A program made the translations under genes and the position numbers. Below, in pieces: positions 46,960-56,500 of a stretch of DNA of 64,000 nt. The stretch covers positions 62,001-126,000 of the forward strand of contig NZ_JACKZA010000007.1 in the NCBI RefSeq assembly GCF_015100155.1. The letters run 5' to 3'. The notes beneath the pieces were generated by a model that was not told where the DNA came from, did not search any database, and worked only from the letters and a program-made list of their open reading frames with translations. The DNA is from Acidithiobacillus sp. HP-2. GTDB taxonomy: Bacteria > Pseudomonadota > Gammaproteobacteria > Acidithiobacillales > Acidithiobacillaceae. Every line of letters starts with the position of its first letter. Within the stretch, counting starts at the first letter, position 1.

Positions 46960-47339
46960 CCGGTTATTCTGCGTTATTTTAGCCAATGACAACTGTCAAA
47001 CACACGGCGCCACACCCTTTCTTGGAAAGGGATCCTCAGTTCACCGAGAGATTGAAAGCATTACCGGGAATATGAATCGGGTCTTGGGCGAGTCCTCTTG
47101 ACGCCGACTTCCGCTGAAAGCTAACCAATCCCAGGTACAGTTTGACATCCAAGCCTCTATGCTGAGTCTTCTATGACTCTGGCTTAACCAACCACGGCCA
47201 CCATTTATTTCGCCACAGTTTTCTACAAGAACGCTCTCTGCCAGCAGCCATCTGGTCGCAATATTGGAAAATTACACCCAATATTGTGCTTTCCCAGTAT
47301 AAAAATAATTCACTATTCTGTTAACTGTGGCATCAATCT
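46960..47339. other. Gap between HxlR and TauE genes, no gene seen
   Basis: About 380 bases lie between the plus-strand HxlR gene and the convergent minus-strand permease. Short open frames here have no recognisable similarity. I see no tRNA or strong repeat. Confidence 0.4.
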
Positions 47340-48173
47340 TTAAGCTAAAAAAAGCACCGTGAGTGCCGTAACCAACAGGACTACACTCATCAATCGCGTC
47401 AGATGCTCCTTCCTCAAGCGGACAGACAGATGTGGGCCTATTCGTGATCCAGCAATCGCCCCTACACTTAATAGGGCGGCAGCAATCCAATCTACATGAC
47501 CAATAATGGCCTGCACAACGCCTGCAACGCCCGCGTTAAAAATCATCACCATCATGGAGGTCGCGGCCACCATAGCCGCAGGCATTCCCAGAATGAGCAA
47601 CATACCGGGTACCATGATGGATCCACCGCCAACCCCAACCAAACCGGCAAGGATACCCGCAGGGAAAAAAACCATCGCTGCCAGTGGCAGATTAATCGCA
47701 TAAGCGACTATCCCTCCCGGATTGTCGATAGATTCTTTGACTCTGATTTTCCCTTTGTAATGTTTTGAAAAAGTTATTCGCAAAGGCCGGTTGGGCCTGA
47801 AAAACATATAGCTTGCGACCAATAAAAGATCAACGGCAAAGATTTCCATAAACAGTCCGGTGGAAATATCTCCTGCCAGCATCGCCCCGATTATCGCCCC
47901 AGGAACAGAAAAGCCCGCGAGAACGCCACCCAGTTTCCAGTCGATTAAATGATGCCGCGCATATTGGCTGGCACTGATGATGGCTGTCACAAAAACCACG
48001 ACTATGGAGGTTCCAGCCACCTTTGCAGGGAGAAAAGCCATGCCGAGCAGCAAGAAGGGAACAATAACAAAGCCGCCACCCAATCCAACCATAGAGCCGA
48101 TCAAGCCCCCCAGAAACCCGGCAGAAAAATATTCAACAGTAGGAAGCAATGTGATGAAGTGCATTGAGGACAT
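47340..48173 (-). CDS. Sulfite exporter TauE/SafE family permease
   Basis: A 277-residue membrane protein with about eight hydrophobic segments. The two repeats are seen in GGLIGSMVGLGGGFVIVPFLLLGM and GILAGLVGVGGGSIMVPGMLLILGM, the G-rich GxGGGxxxxP signatures of the TauE/SafE/YfcA family. Members export sulfite, sulfoacetate or other organosulfonates; the substrate here is unknown. Sulfur-metabolising bacteria often carry several. The ATG at 48173 has GGAGAG upstream; the frame extends to 48224. The upstream EamA gene ends 71 bases away, so a shared transcript is possible. Confidence 0.88.
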   Translation of the reverse strand: MSSMHFITLLPTVEYFSAGFLGGLIGSMVGLGGGFVIVPFLLLGMAFLPAKVAGTSIVVVFVTAIISASQYARHHLIDWKLGGVLAGFSVPGAIIGAMLAGDISTGLFMEIFAVDLLLVASYMFFRPNRPLRITFSKHYKGKIRVKESIDNPGGIVAYAINLPLAAMVFFPAGILAGLVGVGGGSIMVPGMLLILGMPAAMVAATSMMVMIFNAGVAGVVQAIIGHVDWIAAALLSVGAIAGSRIGPHLSVRLRKEHLTRLMSVVLLVTALTVLFLA

Positions 48174-48244
48174 ATACTCTCCTGGCAAAATTTTCGGAAC
48201 TTCAGACGCAAGGCAGTCTGGCAAAAAGGGGCGAAACTTGACCC

Positions 48245-49207
48245 CTATGACACCCAGTGAATATCTGGAGCGATAATGCAGAGAGCACCGATGACAATGA
48301 GCAATGTTGCAATGATTTCGACACGACCCAAGCGCTCCTTGAGGACATGATGACCGAAGAGAAACACCAACAGCGTGTCAATCTGTCCCAGCCCCCGAAC
48401 CAGGGCCACTTGGGTTAGAGCAAAAGCGCTGAACCAAGCCCAGGAACCCAGGGCCGACAATATGCCAACGGACCAAGCTACGCGCCACCCGCCCAGACAT
48501 TCCCACAACTGGTCCTGTTTTCGCCAGAAAAGATAGCCCCCTTGCAGTATGGTTTGCATGAAATTGGTCACTAAGAGAATCCACAAACCCATGATTAGCG
48601 GGGAAAGTCCGGGGTCCAGTTCGCGGCTTGCTGCACGCAGAGCGATGGCACTCAAGGCAAACCCTAAGGCGGCTGCCAAGCCATATCGCGCTGCCGGTTG
48701 TCCCAGCCCTCGCCAGAAACCAGAGCTAATGATGCCCCAACCCTTGGTCCCGAGCGCTAGAACACCAGCTAGAGCCAGAAAAATACCAACAAGAGCCAGC
48801 GGTTGTAGTTGCGCACCCAGGAATATGGTCGTCAGAATAACCAACTGGGCAGACTCGGTTTTGGCATAGGCTGTGCCGGTCACCAGTCCATGACTATGAA
48901 ACGAACGGACAAGGAACAGTGTTCCCCATATCTGAGCCAACCCTCCAGCTAGACAGAACAGCCAAAATTCTGGATGACTGTACCGGAAAAGTGCCGGACC
49001 CAATTGACCAAGGAGGACCAGGAAGGCTAGAAACTCCAGGGGTATGGCATACAGGAAGCGAGCAAAACTGGCAGCATCGACACTCAGTTGACCTTTTAAT
49101 TTGGCCTGCAACCCTGTTCGCCATGTCTGCATGAGCGCAGCGAAGATCGTGACAGGAATCCATAGCGGAATATGAAAGAGGCCGATAAGCAAAGAATGGG
49201 CTTGCAT
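48245..49207 (-). CDS. EamA/DMT-family transporter
   Basis: A 320-residue inner-membrane protein with about ten hydrophobic helices in two EamA repeats. The N-terminal repeat ends with LALAGVLALGTKGWG, and the C-terminal repeat ends with HHVLKERLGRVEIIATLLIVIGALCIIAPDI, the typical EamA closing helix. Members export amino acids, nucleosides or other metabolites; the substrate is not predictable. The start at 49207 has no strong ribosome-binding site. Confidence 0.86.
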   Translation of the reverse strand: MQAHSLLIGLFHIPLWIPVTIFAALMQTWRTGLQAKLKGQLSVDAASFARFLYAIPLEFLAFLVLLGQLGPALFRYSHPEFWLFCLAGGLAQIWGTLFLVRSFHSHGLVTGTAYAKTESAQLVILTTIFLGAQLQPLALVGIFLALAGVLALGTKGWGIISSGFWRGLGQPAARYGLAAALGFALSAIALRAASRELDPGLSPLIMGLWILLVTNFMQTILQGGYLFWRKQDQLWECLGGWRVAWSVGILSALGSWAWFSAFALTQVALVRGLGQIDTLLVFLFGHHVLKERLGRVEIIATLLIVIGALCIIAPDIHWVS

Positions 49208-49805
49208 AGTACTTTAATCTCACAACCATCTGGATATATAATAAAAAAAATTCAGTAAGTTATTGTAATGATTTTGCGAGAGGTGCTCATCCAGAGGGCT
49301 GTTTGCCATCGCACAAATACCACGCTAGTCCAGGTAAGCGATGATATCCTGCCGAGAAGACCTGATAACGACGATGATTTAAGCTGCCCATGAGGATTCT
49401 CCTGTCTGTTCGAGACGATGGGAGAACTATACGCGACAATTCCCGGCAGATTCTTGCGCATTATGACTGTATTGCGCCGGTTAGCGCATTATTATTGCCG
49501 CATTTGCTATATTCAAGATTCGATATTGCACCGCGAAAGCCGCAGAACCCAAAACGCCTCTGGATCGGCATGCTGTGGTCAGAAGGATTGCGAAGGGGTT
49601 ATCCGCGAGATCGAGGAAGACTCTGCTGGGTGTGTACCAGTTACCAACTTTATTTTTATCCTACACGACAGACTGGATAATGACGGTCAGGCCACTTGCC
49701 TAATTACCGTCAGCGGTTGCCTGCATAGCCTTGTTATCGCCAGGGTTCTCACGTAGCTCTTTTGTGTTAAATTGGGCCCTCCTTTTTGTTGCCCGAGACT
49801 CCCCC
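49208..49805. other. Gene-free region upstream of the VOC gene
   Basis: About 600 bases with open frames on both strands (for example plus 49390-49680), but none shows a domain, signal or credible ribosome-binding site. Composition is mixed. It includes an A-rich stretch at 49240-49255 beside the EamA start. This may be a decayed gene or the edge of an inserted segment. Confidence 0.4.
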
Positions 49806-50201
49806 ATGCAAATCGATCGACTGGATCATCTGGTCCTGACTGTGCAGGATATGTCTGCAACCATTGCCTTTTACTCGCGAGTGTTAGGCATGCAGTCTGT
49901 CACTTTTGGCGAGGGGCGCAACGCCCTGGTTTTTGGGCAGCAGAAAATTAATCTGCATCCGGCAGAATGTCCCATTGCCCCGCATGCGGCCCATCCTGTT
50001 CCTGGATCCGCTGATTTGTGCTTCATCGCTCAGGGGGAAGTTCTCGAGTTGCTCGCCCATCTCCAGAACTGTGGTGTTGCCCTTGAAGCGGGTCCCGTGC
50101 CCCGCACTGGGGCCGCAGGTCCGATTACTTCGGTCTATTTTCGGGATCCCGATGGGAATCTGCTGGAGGTGTCCATTTATGACTCGGGAATTAAACGATA
50201 A
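49806..50201 (+). CDS. VOC-family (glyoxalase/extradiol-like) protein
   Basis: A 131-residue single-domain VOC protein. It starts MQIDRLDHLVLTVQDMSATIAFYSRVLGM, with His8 at the usual metal-ligand position. It closes with TSVYFRDPDGNLLEVSIYD, providing the Glu ligand. VOC proteins include glyoxalases, epimerases and resistance proteins, and this fold alone does not fix the reaction. I chose the ATG at 49806 because the family starts there; the frame is open further upstream. It overlaps the SDR gene by one base (TAATG). Confidence 0.87.
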   Translation: MQIDRLDHLVLTVQDMSATIAFYSRVLGMQSVTFGEGRNALVFGQQKINLHPAECPIAPHAAHPVPGSADLCFIAQGEVLELLAHLQNCGVALEAGPVPRTGAAGPITSVYFRDPDGNLLEVSIYDSGIKR

Positions 50202-50944
50202 TGACTGATCGGGCGCGTGTCGCACTGGTCACCGGTGCGAGTTCCGGCATTGGTCTCGCCATTGCACAGCGTTTGACTCAGGCCGGATATCGGGTGGCCC
50301 TACATTCCCGCGCTTCCTCAGCTGCAGGCCTTCAAGCAGCAGCGACACTGGCGGGCGCCCATTATTTTCAGGCGGATCTTCTGGACGAGGCCGCACGCCG
50401 TGAACTGATCCATCAAGTGATTGCGCACTATGGTCGGCTGGATGTGTTGGTCAATAATGCGGGTGCGTCCAGCGTGATTCCGCATGGTAATTTATTGGCC
50501 GCAACCCCGGACATCTGGCATCGCCTCTACGAGCTCCATGTGGTCGCACCCTGGCAGCTTATTGCCCTTGGCGAGCCTTACCTGCGCGCCGCATCGACAG
50601 ATGAACAACCGGCATCCGTGTTAAACATCAGCTCGCATGCCGGAGTGCGGCCCAAGGGTGCTTCTATTCCTTACGCTGCCAGCAAAGCCGCACTGAATCA
50701 TGTTACCCGTTTACTGGCTAAAACCCTGGGACCCGATATTCGGGTGAACGCTATTGCTCCAGGATTGGTGGATACGCCGCTGACCGAGAATTGGGGCGAT
50801 ATTCGTGCGCGGTGGATACGTGAAGCGCCTATGCGCCGCAGCGCGAGTCCGAAAGATATTGCCGATGTGGCGTTGATGCTGACCGAATCGACTTATCTAA
50901 CGGGTGAAGTGATGATGGTCGATGGCGGCATGAATTTGCTATAA
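50201..50944 (+). CDS. Short-chain dehydrogenase/reductase
   Basis: A 247-residue SDR. The cofactor motif is TGASSGIGLAIA, with NNAGAS downstream. The active site shows LNISSHAG (Ser) and PYAASKAALNHV (Tyr-x3-Lys). The C-terminus is VMMVDGGMNLL. The sequence resembles pteridine-reductase- or glucose-dehydrogenase-like SDRs that use NADPH, but the substrate is unknown. It is translated together with the VOC gene (one-base overlap). Confidence 0.9.
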   Translation: MTDRARVALVTGASSGIGLAIAQRLTQAGYRVALHSRASSAAGLQAAATLAGAHYFQADLLDEAARRELIHQVIAHYGRLDVLVNNAGASSVIPHGNLLAATPDIWHRLYELHVVAPWQLIALGEPYLRAASTDEQPASVLNISSHAGVRPKGASIPYAASKAALNHVTRLLAKTLGPDIRVNAIAPGLVDTPLTENWGDIRARWIREAPMRRSASPKDIADVALMLTESTYLTGEVMMVDGGMNLL

Positions 50945-50947
50945 GGC

Positions 50948-51103
50948 ATGGCCAAAGGTGGACATGGACATCATCCGCACTCGGTTGAAGGTGGCCGAGG
51001 CAATGGCACAATGGACTACCTGAATCGCCTTGGCTACGACATCGAAATCAAGGTGCGGCCGGCGGCTGAGCCAGTCGGACATCTGACGCTCGCCACCGCC
51101 TGA
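50948..51103 (+). pseudogene. Remnant of an XRE-type antitoxin gene
   Basis: The C-terminal tail of a helix-turn-helix antitoxin-like regulator: MDYLNRLGYDIEIKVRPA followed by VGHLTLATA, a sequence I associate with XRE/HigA-like antitoxins. An upstream piece in another frame (MDIIRTRLKVAEAMAQ) looks like more of the same protein, now frameshifted. No HTH and no toxin partner remain. It lies between the SDR gene and the MITE-like element. Confidence 0.6.
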
Positions 51104-51118
51104 CCGCCGGGGCAGAGC

Positions 51119-51248
51119 CTAGCAGCCTGTCGGATTATTCACGTAACCCACTGATTCTATTGCACCTGCCATTTTCTGGGAATTTTTTAAACGCATATTA
51201 ATCAATGTGTTACGCTACTTCAAAACCGAAAGTCCGACAGGCTGCTAG
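51119..51248. mobile_element. 130-bp MITE-like element with 16-bp perfect terminal inverted repeats
   Basis: CTAGCAGCCTGTCGGA at 51119-51134 and its exact reverse complement TCCGACAGGCTGCTAG at 51233-51248 enclose 98 bases with no gene. The repeat matches the right end of the IS remnant at 42554-42569 at 14 of 16 positions. This suggests a nonautonomous element that could be mobilised by the same transposase family. Confidence 0.8.
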
Positions 51249-51458
51249 TCCCCGTCATCCTCGACGAATTGGGCTATGGGAGTCGAGAGGTGCCTTGCTT
51301 TTGCAGTGCGAACCAGAAGCGGGTGAATTACCGCACCAGACCGTTCCGCCAGCGGGATACTGGATACCTCCTGCCGGTTTTGATACCCCTTCCAGAAACG
51401 GGTAAATCCAGCCGCCGGCACGCGGGTAAGGCAACATCTCATACTCACCTACATCCGT

Positions 51459-53519
51459 TCAGTGGACGTTATTACCCCATTCCACATTTGCCGCGCTTAT
51501 GGGTGGCACTGCGCGTAAGGCGCGTTTGACCAGTTGACCACTGGCATCGAGAACGCTGAGCTGATAAAAACCGGCCACCGCTGGTGTCCAGTCCACGCTG
51601 CGTAACGCCGGGTTGGATGCGAGCGGACGTCCGTCCAGCAGAAAATGAAAGGGCCGATTTCCGCCAATGATGCGAATGCTGACCGGTTCACCAACTGTCA
51701 GATGGCTTCCCGGTGCGGGGGAGGCAATTTCCAAAAGCGTACCCATGGGCTGGCGTTGCAAGGTCAGGGAACGGGTCGTCGGATGGATATCAATCGGCTG
51801 CCCCGGCAGAATGCTGAAAACCTTGGCGAGGATGGGGATGGCGGCGAGCGCTGTTTCACCGGGCAGGGCGGCGCCATTGGGTTGGCCAATCCAGACTGCT
51901 GCGGCGTAGCGGTGATTATATCCAATGGCCCAGTCGTCGCGATTTCCGGCGCTGGTACCGGTTTTCCAGGCAATGCCACCAGGACCACCAAAAGGGAAGG
52001 GACGATTGAGGATGGCGGTAACATCTTCCGCTGCATAAGGAGATAACAGACGGCGTGCGCGGCGATGTTGACCGGCAATCAGGTGCAAGCGTTCGACGAC
52101 ACCATCGTTAGCCAGTCCTGTGTATAGTGCCAGTAAGCGGCGCATGGAAATCCCGGCACCACCCAGGGCCAGAGGCAGGGCGGGATCCGCGCCATAGGGG
52201 AGCAACAACGGCGTACCGGCAGCCCGCAGATGTGCCGCAAAGCGCAGGGGGCCGTAGGCTTCGATAAGATCTACGGCCGGCACATTCAGGGAGCGTCGTA
52301 ATGCGGTAGTTGCGGTGACGACCCCCATATAGCGGTCATTATAATCATTAGGTTCATAAGCGCCGAAATTGCTGGGAAAATCAGCTACATTGGTGCTTGG
52401 GCGGATGATTCCGGCTGCAAAGCCGAGGCCATATAAAAAAGGCTTGAGGGCGGAGCCCGGAGACCGAATAGCGCGGGTCATATCGACAAAACCATCGCGC
52501 TGGACATTACCCCAATCACCACTATAAATCGCACGGATGCCTTTTGTCTTGAGGCTGACAACCACTATAGCGATGCTCTCCGAGGGGGCCATCTGCTGCA
52601 GGGCATGTTGGGCGATGTCGGCCACCGCGCGATCCATGGGCGCATCAATTGTGCTATGCGTCCCGCTGGGTAGTGTCGAGGCTACCTGGGGAGAAAGCAG
52701 AGGCATGGGATAGAGCCGTTGCGGCAGCGCAGTTGCCAGAGCACGCTCCAGTGCTGCCTTCGAAATAATGCCCCGGCGTTGTGCTTCGCGCAGAATCTGA
52801 TTGCGGGTGGCAAGAGCCGCGCGAGGGTGGGTCAATGGATTCAGCCGATTGGGATTGCGCACCATCATGACCAGAAAAGCCGCTTGTGCCGGACCCAAGG
52901 TACGTGGAGACTGATTGAACCAGGCATGCGCAGCCGCCTCGATACCCTGAATGTTGCCACCCTCAGGAGCCAGTGACAGCCACATGCCCAGCACCGCAGA
53001 CTTGGAATAATGTTCATACAGCGAAATAGCCTGCAGGGCCTCCACAATTTTGACGGGCAGGGTGCGTGGTGCCGGATGGAGCATGCGGGTGACCTGCATG
53101 GTGAGGGTAGACGCACCGGAAACTACGTGCCCCGCCATGATCATCTGTCCGGCAGCACGGATGATGGCGAAGGGGTCAATACCGGGATCCCAGGCGAAAT
53201 TCTGGTCCTCAATGGCGATCAGCATCTGGATCAGGACTGGACTGACCCGCTTTGCGGGCGTGGCAAACGCCCATTGCTGTTGGTGATTGAGAAACATACT
53301 CAACACGTGGCCGTGGCGGTCGTAAATGATGCGCCCCTCCTGCTTCAGCGTCTGGGTATCGGGCGGCATGAACCAGGCAATGACGGCCACCAGAATGATG
53401 CTGAGCAGCAGCCAGTGTCCGCAGCGACGCCACCAGGCGTAGCGGCCCCGAGGCCAGAGGCAGCGTCGGCCCCCGCGCAAAATGCTCGCAAATATTCTGT
53501 CCGTCTTGCGCCCACTCAT
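51459..53519 (-). CDS. pbpC: Penicillin-binding protein 1C
   Basis: A 686-residue bifunctional cell-wall enzyme. An N-terminal membrane anchor (WLLLSIILVAVIAWFM) is followed by the GT51 glycosyltransferase domain, with AIEDQNFAWDPGID and GASTLTMQVTRMLH. The transpeptidase domain has SPGSALKPFLYG (Ser-x2-Lys) and WKTGTSAGNRDDWAIG. A C-terminal penicillin-binding C-like domain closes the protein. It lies 7 bases after the alpha-2-macroglobulin gene in the same transcript, the arrangement seen for yfhM-pbpC in E. coli. No Shine-Dalgarno is evident, so translation is probably coupled. Confidence 0.93.
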   Translation of the reverse strand: MSGRKTDRIFASILRGGRRCLWPRGRYAWWRRCGHWLLLSIILVAVIAWFMPPDTQTLKQEGRIIYDRHGHVLSMFLNHQQQWAFATPAKRVSPVLIQMLIAIEDQNFAWDPGIDPFAIIRAAGQMIMAGHVVSGASTLTMQVTRMLHPAPRTLPVKIVEALQAISLYEHYSKSAVLGMWLSLAPEGGNIQGIEAAAHAWFNQSPRTLGPAQAAFLVMMVRNPNRLNPLTHPRAALATRNQILREAQRRGIISKAALERALATALPQRLYPMPLLSPQVASTLPSGTHSTIDAPMDRAVADIAQHALQQMAPSESIAIVVVSLKTKGIRAIYSGDWGNVQRDGFVDMTRAIRSPGSALKPFLYGLGFAAGIIRPSTNVADFPSNFGAYEPNDYNDRYMGVVTATTALRRSLNVPAVDLIEAYGPLRFAAHLRAAGTPLLLPYGADPALPLALGGAGISMRRLLALYTGLANDGVVERLHLIAGQHRRARRLLSPYAAEDVTAILNRPFPFGGPGGIAWKTGTSAGNRDDWAIGYNHRYAAAVWIGQPNGAALPGETALAAIPILAKVFSILPGQPIDIHPTTRSLTLQRQPMGTLLEIASPAPGSHLTVGEPVSIRIIGGNRPFHFLLDGRPLASNPALRSVDWTPAVAGFYQLSVLDASGQLVKRALRAVPPISAANVEWGNNVH

Positions 53520-53526
53520 GCGGTGT

Positions 53527-56500
53527 TCATGAGGCAGGCGGTGCTGTCACGCTGACCTTGCGCCCAGCGCTGCGGGCGAAGATGGAAGGGTGAAACATGT
53601 CGCTTAGCGTAACGCCGGGCAGAAGATAATGCCCCGGAGTGACGGCGCGCAACAAAATGGCCGTCTTGAAATCGGGTATCCCGTCGCCGTCGAAAGCCTG
53701 ACTGTCTTTGGGGGCCATTTTGAAGGCGGCTTCGTAGCGGTCATCGGTAGCCGCAGTGGCTTCCGGAGTGCTGAGGTTTTTGAGCCAGGGCAGCCCATGC
53801 ACCTTGCCCGCCGAGAGGTCGCCTGCCAGTTCCCAGCCCGGTGGCAGACCCATGTTGAGCAGTGCACGATGGGGTAAATTATCGCTGATGCTCCCTTTCA
53901 GAACGACGACGAAGACGGTGTTCTGCGGCAGGGAGTCAGGCTGCAGGGGCTTGCCCGAGAGTGAATAAAAAGCCTGGCTGACAGTCATCCCCTGGTCGGC
54001 AGCCGGAGGGGGGCCGCTGGTGATGCCTGTCGTGCTGAGGGCTACTGTCAGGGCTTTGCTGCCAAGATTACGGATGTTGATTGCCTGTCTCAGAGGCAGA
54101 ACAACGGGTCCAGTCTGCTGGATGGTTCGCTGACCCCATTGCACATGCACTGGTTGATTGTTGCCGCCTAGTACGCCATCGGCGTAAAGCGCCCAGGCGA
54201 GTTCCTGGGTCGTCAGACTATCGGGTTCCAGTCCCGCGCCGGGCAGATTCTGCCGTAATTTGACCAGGGCATCGGGCATCAGTCCGGTCTGGGCAATGAT
54301 TGTCGGTACTGCCCAGGCATCCCGTAAAGGTGAACCGAAGGCCGCATCCCAGTCTGAGCGTCCCCACCACCAGTCGCCGCCAATGGGCCCCTGACTTTTG
54401 ATGGCTTTTTGCAAGGCCTGCCCGGCCAAATGGCGTTCGCCAATGGTGTTCAATGCCGAGCCCAGTTGTGCCAGGGCCAAGGGCATGGTGAGCTGATCCA
54501 TGTGTCTTGCCAGCATACGGATGGCTCCTGCTGGCGCTTTCCCAGCCAGACTCAGGTCGTAGACTGCATAAATGCGATCAAATACCGGGTGGCTTTCCTC
54601 TTCCACCTCATTACTCAGCCAGTGCAGGGCCTGGTCGATGGTGGGTTGCGGCACCGTTGCACCGGCTTTTTGAGCGCGCAGGAGAAATTCTGTGGCAAAA
54701 GCCGTGAGCCAGGGCTGGGCGTCACCATTATTGGACCAGAGCCCGAAAGCGCCATCATAACGCTGATCATTGAGGACCTGATTCACGTAATCCTGAAGCT
54801 TGGCGGCTTGTTCCGGGGTGATGAGCGGAGGTTTCAGAATGGTCAGCGGTAAACCCTGGCTGGCGGCATTGAGCAGTGAGTGACAATGCCAACCCTGATA
54901 CAGCGCCTGCACGTAGGCTTTGGGGTTGAAGGGCAGGGTGTTGCCCAATGTTACTGCAGTGGTGCTGGAGCCGGGAATGAAGCCTTGCAGATCCGGCTTG
55001 AGGAGATGCTGGCTTCCGGCTGCCAGGGTCAGCCTATGGTTTTTGGAAACCGGGGGCTGGGTAGAATGCACAACCATATCCCAATGGCGGATGAGTTGGT
55101 ATCCACCTGGTCCGGTAATACGTAGGGTCAGATGAGCGGTCCCTTCTCCCGTGCCGGTCAGGGTAACCGGCAAGAGATGCATGGCCTGCACTTTCAAAAA
55201 GGTTTTGTGCTGACCATTATTCCCGACCTGAATGGGTCCGGTAGCGGTGACTACACTTTGATAGTTGCCTGCGGGCAGCTTCAGGTTCTGCAGCATGAGC
55301 GTGGCCTCGGCGTTATCACCGGGGGACAAAAAGCGGGGCAGCAGCAAATTGGCGATGAGCCGGTTGCGGACGATAATGTCGGCATTGCCAGCACCCACTG
55401 CATCTCCCTGCCAGGTCACGGCCATGAGATGTAATGCGCCATTGAACTCCGGAACATCAATGGGAAGTTCCGCAACCCCGGCACTGTTGGCCTGCACCGG
55501 ACCGGCAAATAGTGCCACCACCTTCTGGGGAATGGGACGCACGGCCGGGCCGAAGTTGGCTCCGGCCCCATTTTGCAGGAGTGCCTCATAGCCGGTAGGT
55601 CGCGCCAGTAACGCAGCGTAGTTGTCTGCTACGCTGATATCCAGCCGCCGTTTCCCGAAAAAATGATGCAGCGGATTCGGGTTGGGAAACTGGGTAAGGT
55701 TGAGAATCCCCTGATCGACAGCCGCCAGCGTCACGTAGGCACCGGGTCGGGTTTTAACAGGAATCCGGATGATTTGCCGGGGGCGATAAACAGGTTGCAC
55801 ATCAAAATGAACAGGGATGGCGCGCTCGCCAGGCTTGAGACCCAGCCAGGTCAGGCCGATGGCGCGTTCTGGCGCCTCGCTGGCACTGGCTGGCCGAAAC
55901 ACATCGACCAGCGCATAAGCACCCGCTCCCCAGCTTTTTTCCACCGGAATATGCAGGGTGATGCCGCCCTTGGGTAAATTGAAATTTTTCAGAGACAGGA
56001 TTTTGTCGTTGGCGAGCACCAGCACGGCCGGGCCGCCAAAGGGAGCATCAATATGGATATCTGCCGTGCTGCCTGCCGCATATTCTGCCGTGTTACTGCG
56101 TACTGAAACCCGTTGGGGTACACCCGGATTGGCACTGGTCTGCCAGCCGGAGTAAAAAATCGCGGAACTGGCTGCCAGCCCACCGCGCGCCTCAATGACC
56201 CGCAGTCGGTAACGACCATAATCCAGCACCGGCAATTGCAGGGTATAGGCATGACCGGCGGGTAAGCTGATATTTTTCTTCAGTACAGGATGGTCAACGT
56301 AGCTATATCCCCAACTGGCTACGCCGTGTTGCATGAAAATGTTCCATTGCGAAGACTGTCGGACTACTTCGATTTGTACGGGCATGGCGCTGGGCTTGCC
56401 GTCTGGTGCCAAAGCCACAATATGAAACTCCGGTATTTTCCCTGCGGCTACCGTGTCATTTTTAAAGGCATTTTCGATGCCAATAAGGGGATGGTCTGGG

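Noticed and set aside
49390-49756. Overlapping small plus-strand open frames in the gap before the VOC gene
   Set aside because: No ribosome-binding site, domain or composition signal supports either frame.
49740-49800. CTCTTTTGTGTTAAA near 49758 as a candidate transposon left end
   Set aside because: It resembles the end only in a T-rich run and lacks the repeated TATCATCC-type half and the 20-bp period.
51249-51458. Possible small toxin gene after the antitoxin remnant
   Set aside because: Short frames on both strands have internal stops in the only frames with any resemblance, and no toxin motif is visible.
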